The notes beneath the pieces are model-generated. The model did no database searches and was not told where the DNA came from. It saw only the letters and a program-made list of their open reading frames with translations. Shown piece by piece: positions 6,448-7,816 of a stretch of DNA of 7,816 bases. Position 1 is the first letter of the stretch. Each line of letters begins with the position of its first letter. The DNA lies in contig JAPUIR010000065.1 of NCBI GenBank assembly GCA_027296805.1, positions 1-7,816 of the forward strand, read 5' to 3'. Both the position numbers and the translations under genes were made by a program. The DNA comes from Chloroflexota bacterium (GTDB lineage: Bacteria; Chloroflexota; Dehalococcoidia; Bin125).

Positions 6448-7614
6448 ATGGACATCGCCCTGAACGAAGAGCAGCGGATGATCACGGAAACCGTGCGTCG
6501 CTTCGTCCGTAATGAGATCCGTCCCCTGGAGCGCGACCTCGACCCGGACGCCGTGGAACTCCCTCCTGGCGAGGCCGACCGACTGCGGGAGATCGTGCGG
6601 GGCATGGGCCTCTACAACTTGGACGTGCCGGAGGAATACGGCGGTCCCGGCATGGCCCTGACGACGCGGGGGCTGGTGGCGGAAGAGATGGCGCAGCATC
6701 GTGCGGGACTGTATCTGCCCTGCTACGGCGTGTTCGGATCCGCCGGGCTTGTGCAGCTGTACTCGGGCAACGAGGCGCAGAAGGAGCGCTACCTCCTCCC
6801 CATGCTGCGCGGCGAGAAGAAGGGCTTCTTCGGCCTGACCGAGCCCAGTGGCGGCGCTGACCCCGCCCGGGCGATTCAGACCCGCGCCATCCGCGACGGC
6901 GACGACTGGGTGATCAACGGCTCGAAGCTGTTCATCTCCGGCGCCGATCGCGCGGACTTCGGATTGATCTTCGCGCGCACGGACCCCGAGAAGGGGCGTC
7001 AGGGCATCACCTGCTTCATCGTCGACACCGACATGCCTGGCTTCGAGGTACGCCGCGTCGTTCACACCTTGCGATCGGGCAACTACGGCACCGAACTCTC
7101 GCTCGACGACCTGCGCGTCCCACACGGCAACATCCTGGGCGAGGAAGGCAAAGGCTTCAGCCTCGCGAACACGGCCCTCACCCGGCAGCGCATCCCCTAC
7201 ACCGCGGGCTGCATCGGCGTGGCGGTGGCCGCGCAGGAGATGGCCATCGCCTACGCGCAGCAGCGCGAGACGTTCGGCGCGGTCCTGGCGACGCGCCAGG
7301 CGATTCAATGGATGATCGTCGACAACGAGATCGATATCCGCACCGGGCGCTTGCTGTATCTCCAGGCGGCGTCCAAGGCAGAGCACGGCGAGCCGTTCCG
7401 CTTCGAAGCGGCCATGGCGAAGCTCGTCGGCACTGAGGGCGCCGGGCGGGTGGTCGATCGGGCCATCCAGATCCATGGCGGCATCGGGGTGAGCAAGGAT
7501 CTGCCGCTGGAGCGCTGGTATCGCGAGCTGCGGATCCGGCGGATCGGGGAGGGGCCCAGCGAGGTGCAACGCATCATCATGGCGCGTGATCTACTTTCGG
7601 TTGGGTCTGGCTAA
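6448..7614 (+). CDS. Acyl-CoA dehydrogenase family flavoprotein
   Basis: A 388-residue FAD enzyme, normal length, that removes two hydrogens from an acyl-CoA to give the 2,3-enoyl-CoA and passes electrons to electron-transfer flavoprotein. The N-terminal helical domain starts MDIALNEEQRMITETVRRF. FGLTEPSGGADP (about 128-139) is the family's first signature near the flavin; the usual GSD is GAD here. FVRNE, INGSKLFISGA and the middle beta domain follow. RQRIPYTAGCIGVAVAA and QRETFGAVLATRQAIQW are typical of the C-terminal helices, and QIHGGIGVSKDLPLERWYRE is the second signature. E368 in RIGEGPSEVQR sits where medium-chain enzymes keep the catalytic base. The start is ATG 6448, with AGGAG at 6434-6438, 9 nt upstream; the frame is open further upstream but that part overlaps the GIY-YIG gene and is not family-like. 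It lies 23 nt after that gene in the same operon. Chain specificity cannot be told. Confidence 0.95.
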   Translation: MDIALNEEQRMITETVRRFVRNEIRPLERDLDPDAVELPPGEADRLREIVRGMGLYNLDVPEEYGGPGMALTTRGLVAEEMAQHRAGLYLPCYGVFGSAGLVQLYSGNEAQKERYLLPMLRGEKKGFFGLTEPSGGADPARAIQTRAIRDGDDWVINGSKLFISGADRADFGLIFARTDPEKGRQGITCFIVDTDMPGFEVRRVVHTLRSGNYGTELSLDDLRVPHGNILGEEGKGFSLANTALTRQRIPYTAGCIGVAVAAQEMAIAYAQQRETFGAVLATRQAIQWMIVDNEIDIRTGRLLYLQAASKAEHGEPFRFEAAMAKLVGTEGAGRVVDRAIQIHGGIGVSKDLPLERWYRELRIRRIGEGPSEVQRIIMARDLLSVGSG

Positions 7615-7628
7615 GCATTCGATTTGAT

Positions 7629-7648
7629 CTGGATCGGCACGGGTCCAG
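7629..7648 (+). other. Small intercistronic hairpin
   Basis: CTGGATC (7629-7635) pairs with GGTCCAG (7642-7648), seven pairs including one G-T, around the loop GGCACG. It sits between the dehydrogenase stop and the next ribosome site, with no T-run. It may tune mRNA stability or coupling, or be chance. Confidence 0.25.
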
Positions 7649-7666
7649 CCACAAAGGAGCGCGCGA

Positions 7667-7816
7667 ATGACACTGATCGAGATCCAGGAAGCAGGCGGGG
7701 TCAAGACCGTCACGCTTAACCGCTCCGAGAAACGCAACGCCCTCAACCCGGAGATGCTGTCGGACCTGCGCGATGCCTTCGCGGAACCGGCTTCTGATGA
7801 ACGCGTCGCCGTGATC
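7667..7816 (+). CDS. Enoyl-CoA hydratase/isomerase, N-terminal part (runs off window)
   Basis: The first 50 codons of a crotonase-superfamily enzyme. ATG 7667 is preceded by AAAGGAG (7653-7659) at 7 nt, an excellent ribosome site. MTLIEIQEAGGVKTVTLNRS then EKRNALNPEMLSDL is the classic N-terminal strand-turn-helix of the family, where the LNRPEKRNAL motif helps bind CoA; Ser replaces the usual Pro. The oxyanion-hole and catalytic Glu regions lie beyond the window, so hydratase, isomerase or hydrolase cannot be separated. It begins 52 nt after the acyl-CoA dehydrogenase and would logically hydrate that enzyme's enoyl-CoA product. It is probably the next gene of the same operon, with its own strong translation signal. 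Confidence 0.9.
   Translation, partial: MTLIEIQEAGGVKTVTLNRSEKRNALNPEMLSDLRDAFAEPASDERVAVI

Noticed and set aside
6370..7569. A 399-codon open frame on the minus strand opposite the acyl-CoA dehydrogenase
   Set aside because: It is the antisense shadow of a clearly homologous gene in GC-rich DNA; its translation matches no family I know and has no start signal.

Overview
The window is GC-rich chromosomal DNA with densely packed genes, strong GGAGG-type ribosome binding sites and frequent GTG/TTG starts. A membrane-bound PAS-GGDEF-EAL protein and a CoA-thioester catabolic operon suggest a free-living, high-GC proteobacterium, most likely gammaproteobacterial. This is inference: the window contains no rRNA, tRNA or marker gene. 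I saw no mobile element, CRISPR array or tRNA.

Layout. Positions 1-231 hold the 3' end of an unrecognised gene. Positions 232-627 are mostly noncoding, with a candidate hairpin terminator, a possible 43-residue one-helix membrane protein (301-432) and a 26-nt inverted repeat (471-496). Positions 628-3069 encode an 813-residue c-di-GMP turnover protein with an integral-membrane sensor, PAS, GGDEF and EAL domains. Immediately convergent to it, on the minus strand (3164-3072), is a 30-codon micro-gene that looks like a bare signal peptide, with its own sigma70-like promoter and ribosome binding site. Positions 3165-3520 are intergenic and rich in inverted repeats, including a REP-like pair of hairpins.

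From 3521 to the end is a tight co-directional operon: a class III (CaiB/BaiF) CoA-transferase-like protein that has lost the catalytic aspartate; a second, intact class III CoA-transferase overlapping it by 11 nt; a 120-residue GIY-YIG-fold protein starting on an ATGA overlap; an acyl-CoA dehydrogenase; and the start of an enoyl-CoA hydratase/isomerase, which runs off the window.

How the genes work together: the two transferase-like subunits probably activate an organic acid to its CoA thioester. The dehydrogenase then introduces an alpha,beta double bond and the hydratase/isomerase continues beta-oxidation-like breakdown. The substrate cannot be read from the sequence. The two most notable points are the GIY-YIG protein, a fold normally associated with nucleases, embedded in and translationally coupled to a metabolic operon, and the active/inactive asymmetry of the adjacent CoA-transferase paralogues.
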